Source: a virus. Taken from it: a DNA stretch of 36,490 nucleotides. The stretch lies in the IMG/VR virus record IMGVR_UViG_3300020442_001285, positions 1-36,490 of that record; one strand, given 5' to 3'. Each line of letters begins with the position of its first letter. The first letter of the stretch is position 1. A model generated the notes under the pieces. That model did not search any database and was not told the DNA's origin. It worked only from the letters and a program-made list of their open reading frames with translations. Below are positions 35,001-36,490 of this stretch, in pieces. The translations under genes were made by a program, and so were the position numbers.

Positions 35001-36490
35001 CTAATAATTTCTACCAATCTTTGATCAGCACTTTGATCAAAGAATACTGTGCTTAGAGTAACTTCATTAATATTTGAAAGAGTTTTATTGTAATCATAGA
35101 CAAATACTATTTCTTGAGTATCTCTATCATATGATAATACTGTAGCACCAGTTGCTAACTGGAGACCAGGACTGATATTGTATGAAGATTCATAGATTGA
35201 AACTGATGCACCATCAAAATGATCTGCAGCAGAAGTTCCATACATTCCTCTCTGAACAGTTAATGCATTTTGAGATTTTGAAATGATAGTTACAATTTCA
35301 TCATTAATCTTTAAATCATCTCCGATAGTAAATCCAAGAGAACTATCAACATTCAATACTGCATTTTGAAGTGCAAAACCACTATGATCAACACTCAGTT
35401 GAAGTTTTGGTGAAGATGCATCTGTTTTAGATAATGCGGTATCCCCAACTGTCAAAATATCAAACTTAGAATATCCTGATCCTTTATCAGTAATAGTGAT
35501 ACCATTGACAGATCCTGTAGATGATACTACGATAGTTGCTTTGGCACCAGTACCAGATCCACCAGACAGTGCAATATCAATGTAAGTGTTTGGAGTGTAG
35601 TCATTACCACCATTTAAAATTGCAACTCTACCAATACCAGTGTCACTCAAAACCCTAGTCACACCAATGGTTTTCAGCAGTGCTTCTTGATAAATTCTAG
35701 AACGTACATAATATGTTGTTGTAGAAATAGAATCATCTGGATTGATATCAATATCAATAATATCAGAGTTAGCTACTCCATGGGCATCTGCAGTTTCTAA
35801 AATAGCAACATTGTCAGTAATTTCAAAAATACTAAGGTTATCGCTTAAAAGACTAATAGATACAATTTTAGATCCAGTGGTATTGATAAGATCAGAACTT
35901 CTTAAGAATAAATCCGAATCAACAACAAAGTTTCCAGAAAGAACCTTAATTTTTACAGTATTTTGATTAGTAGTAGTTTCTAATACTTCTGCAGTAGCAA
36001 CAGGTAATGCAACACCATCTGATAGTTCTAATGTTGCACCTTTAGTGTAAGATGAATTTTGATCAAGTATTAAACTAATTACCTTGGTACTAGAAGATAA
36101 AGTATCTCCTAAATTAAAATTGCCAGAAACATTACGTAAGGCAAATCTGGTAGATGAAAATACATTTCCTACAATCTCTCCCGAAGCACCTGATAATGCT
36201 TGAGTGATTGTATCTCCTTCAAATAGATAAGCAGTTGTTTTTAATTGAATAAACAACGCTTTCGTATCTTGAGATTCAATATTTTGAACTACTCTTCCTT
36301 TTACTGAAGAAACTTCTGCTTGTGCGCCAAATCCTTCAGTATAAGAATCATCAACACATACCTCAGAACCTACAGAGAATGTATTGACACTATTATAAAC
36401 AGAGACTGAAGAGATACTTCCTCTATTGACATCATCAATTCTTGCAATTGCCAAATCTCCATTTTTAGGAGTATCATTAGTTCTTAGACG
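29042..36490 (-). CDS. Giant baseplate/tail structural protein, 5' end outside the window
   Basis: The frame stays open to the window edge: residues RLRTNDTPKNGD precede the TTG at 36454, so that TTG is not a supported start and the true start lies beyond 36490. At least 2482 residues are present. Repeats of G-(S/R)-(G/N/D)-Y-(T/K/S) lie near residues 285-330, 655-730 and 2176. A segment near 890-930 has DSYYYQDYSYLVKS and HPAGFKVFGEI, a recurring phage baseplate motif. Three helical CxRD/RGGN repeats lie at about 1135-1610, and three DGxxQ units near 1040, 1755 and 1853. Its position before gp8 is that of T4 gene 7, but homology to gp7 is not evident by eye. Confidence 0.75.
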   Translation of the reverse strand, partial: RLRTNDTPKNGDLAIARIDDVNRGSISSVSVYNSVNTFSVGSEVCVDDSYTEGFGAQAEVSSVKGRVVQNIESQDTKALFIQLKTTAYLFEGDTITQALSGASGEIVGNVFSSTRFALRNVSGNFNLGDTLSSSTKVISLILDQNSSYTKGATLELSDGVALPVATAEVLETTTNQNTVKIKVLSGNFVVDSDLFLRSSDLINTTGSKIVSISLLSDNLSIFEITDNVAILETADAHGVANSDIIDIDINPDDSISTTTYYVRSRIYQEALLKTIGVTRVLSDTGIGRVAILNGGNDYTPNTYIDIALSGGSGTGAKATIVVSSTGSVNGITITDKGSGYSKFDILTVGDTALSKTDASSPKLQLSVDHSGFALQNAVLNVDSSLGFTIGDDLKINDEIVTIISKSQNALTVQRGMYGTSAADHFDGASVSIYESSYNISPGLQLATGATVLSYDRDTQEIVFVYDYNKTLSNINEVTLSTVFFDQSADQRLVEIIRVSDPTLCFEFSLDNTSFTRNPNLELKNNYKYNFDTTHSSMSNVRLDFSPSKNLNLVTPEVNYSTNGVDVKFGYGPRIASNNYTTKVDNPYTKYFYYDKNKNVQSEDAFLELITDPLQGSKTAIYVTSTKVVYNTPISATHDGTGSITYISRSRFSIGEINTIGITNIGRDYKKVPTILGVVPTLSYQARATCSIKDGKIFGIDLSNTGSNYTKPVITVEGNAKLSALYDRGKVTGIEILDPGSNYTEAPTIKIAESDVECYIDSNEIGVPRNITVINNGGSYHNDKTLSSSFRSNYALSLSDFESDSFAVGETIVQMFGNTEVARARVTSWRSNSNILTVDRIKGVLRTGLQIKGLSRKKTATLNSVRFTEYVPEIRSYYDNQGYFQSDSGKISDQNQKISDSYYYQDYSYLVKSKTSIDTWRSLIKSTTHPAGFKVFGEILIESNSNVAIPKAPAYNSVSVLQVWNPSVNKISVVKTSKKITQSIALVKEINVERGVGSVALESFNNSEILSNQVYLTEAFDGDFSDKGNLQGKTIFNLVDASGNKITPYNEQALTITLDGILQEPGRSFELDGDKIIFAEPPLGPSVKDGQDVPGVLFHARWFQFKSDILNQKYLRKIRNIFQRSGTWIDAANQVAQNRRFIQSETLGYIQSKYTSFAWTNLGTKCFRDIGLVVDALEHDLRFGGNEKTIAAAESYFRSGVLDYISGELEATIDAFAYAVRLCKLAMRNWDYIDRQVSWTPGTDIVTISDTNNVAIGMKISSGVGFPEGTYVSEIIDRRTIKTSNPSNTSNNNAFLRITQNTITTEDVDSTASTIQIAENIFLQVGTGFNYTLPLSAVGVQDNSQMAFIWSGINTGTFYDASVLIEANKVNIQREVSHRISNNFPKFNYPRTPVESYRFKDARRLIYNNLSDIVSQTITELETVFGTQYATDKCSRDLTIIVAAIAEDVGRGGNSATIETTNMYFDSHDALDGERTESVYAFEYARELCIEALNNRGTVTDPNVTATADSSGIGCSNVNAAVTVLFDILINSIENNQKPTITKNTGITSWVETEDFCFRDTGLLVDAMVFCLRFGGNKKIIDFANAYYYKGNLNHVKGELTETIYGYREARDLMIKAMLNQISGTTIIAPVKDELVRIDTTTPACAAIESTITTLAQIAEDILEGGPDRIEVLPENPNSSGYWTTLLSSSNQDILPDPGLVNGVLAECEDVASSLDSLYENIRETLTTGPHTAQLSYPDYIDGENTIFDLYYEDGTPVNTELNENLFIALSGVLQHDAAYTIDRTYVPNRVVFSTPPIWGQTENTKKVQEPLAVEKFFAHSIGNYIRCEIDKSGILDGSGGPFLILNSKNNKVQNVDDSRFAFVFIDGVLQREGDSYTINGPAIRFSRKIFRDNNIEIIIAYGRDIEQSVTLFDFQSNTYYNEIILTCNSGNVNLFTDWKTWYNNSFEKFQVAYQKVNGVKRFIGNVKSYTTDPRNLIITLAGSNPNLDSSNIFFAGDSEFSDEYELTGTTNDLVVVRDTDNDYRMQRNSANWLYGTPRADESFYERMRLLANVNKNDLIRIDGEKDFRTIKGLPRYVNPKNYNAGEDTSNDLFGSVTTSNYNGDSDGVGLSVTCEIENGKVTTITWNRKDLQLLYDEGIIQPTTAYGYDRPPILHFVPVNQNGGGATAEVVVSRGQIIDIVLTNPGSGYTKAPRVITARGYDIIKSSGRKIDTFHTLGIGTKVGQASPVNVASFFEFTKSIDNVLGFGVSVEHADTDVNIEIQHIISHAPVFHVRGEYQFFNPNAIVATVPAITTTGADVISILELNRTLVSQPIHSILIEKIKTVEGGFSMWSPDLENLTFFNNFDHWQNSKFMHLGDIKAPSGSPVSEVQLAELEPYQITSDGSSTSAYPFNLGYSSINYYISRIDTSDLPGESDAGYVATNAVVYANTSNFPDYGTILVGKEQISYAFKLGDRFLGCTRGVNESPITKHLIGDHLRNAL
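31630..33050 (-). repeat. Three-copy helical CxRD...RGGN repeat domain
   Basis: Within the giant protein, about 80-residue helical units lie at roughly 33050-32810, 32270-32005 and 31860-31630. Each has C-(F/S)-RD-x-(G/T)-hydrophobics, then (R)-(F/R)-GGN, a Y-(F/Y)-containing helix, and (A/R)-(R)-(E/D/L)-L-x-I/L-x-A-(M/L)-x-N. Examples are KCFRDIGLVVDAL, DKCSRDLTIIVAAI and DFCFRDTGLLVDAM. Spacing between copies one and two is larger because a beta-rich segment is inserted. Confidence 0.75.

Noticed and set aside
1690-35966. Plus-strand open frames of 60-120 codons
   Set aside because: All lie opposite long minus-strand genes, have biased low-complexity composition (for example His/Leu/Ser runs opposite Gly-rich DNA) and lack ribosome sites or neighbours.
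36452-36454. TTG start codon for the giant baseplate protein
   Set aside because: The frame is open for twelve more codons to the window edge and no ribosome site favours TTG; the true start lies outside.
1-36490. tRNA genes, CRISPR arrays, insertion sequences, auxiliary metabolic genes
   Set aside because: None seen; the window is filled by structural genes with short gaps, and repeats present are coding repeats of fibre modules.

Overview
The window is one strand-coherent block of late structural genes from a T4-like contractile-tailed marine phage. It is most likely a cyanomyovirus infecting Synechococcus or Prochlorococcus; a pelagimyophage cannot be excluded from sequence alone. Every credible gene lies on the minus strand, so the biological reading direction is from 36490 down to 1. 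Support for the assignment is a recognisable gp8-type baseplate wedge protein, a giant DUF4815-type baseplate or tail protein beside it, a long series of modular tail-fibre genes, AT-rich DNA, and T4-type late promoter octamers (NATAAATA) at the gene junctions that have gaps.

Layout in reading order. (1) 36490-29042 is a giant baseplate or tail structural protein of at least 2482 residues, open at the window edge. (2) 28991-27231 is gp8, preceded by two TATAAATA late promoters. (3) 27205-19088 is the 2705-residue DUF4815 protein. (4) 19074-17521 is a tail-fibre protein, followed by a 69-residue coiled-coil protein and a 1221-residue gp12-like collar adhesin that carries an alpha/beta-hydrolase-like domain inside its collar domain. 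(5) After a late promoter at 13654-13661 come three fibre or tail proteins of 716, 783 and 226 residues. (6) After a late promoter at 8435-8442 come a 679-residue fibre, a 1095-residue propeller/Gly-rich/Lcl-like adhesin, a 497-residue propeller protein and a 58-residue protein. (7) After a late promoter at 1408-1415 come small proteins of 56, 111 and 241 residues. (8) After a late promoter at 134-141 a last gene begins and runs off the left edge.

Genes are packed with overlaps or gaps of about 50 bases at most. No stretch above 300 bases lacks a gene, and I see no tRNA, CRISPR array, insertion sequence or convincing terminator. Together the genes appear to encode the outer baseplate (giant protein, gp8, DUF4815 protein) and a modular set of receptor-binding fibres assembled from shared anchors, repeats and interchangeable tips. 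The most unusual items are the hydrolase-like insertion in the collar adhesin, late promoters that share bases with the stop codon of the preceding gene, and a three-copy helical CxRD/RGGN repeat in the giant baseplate protein.
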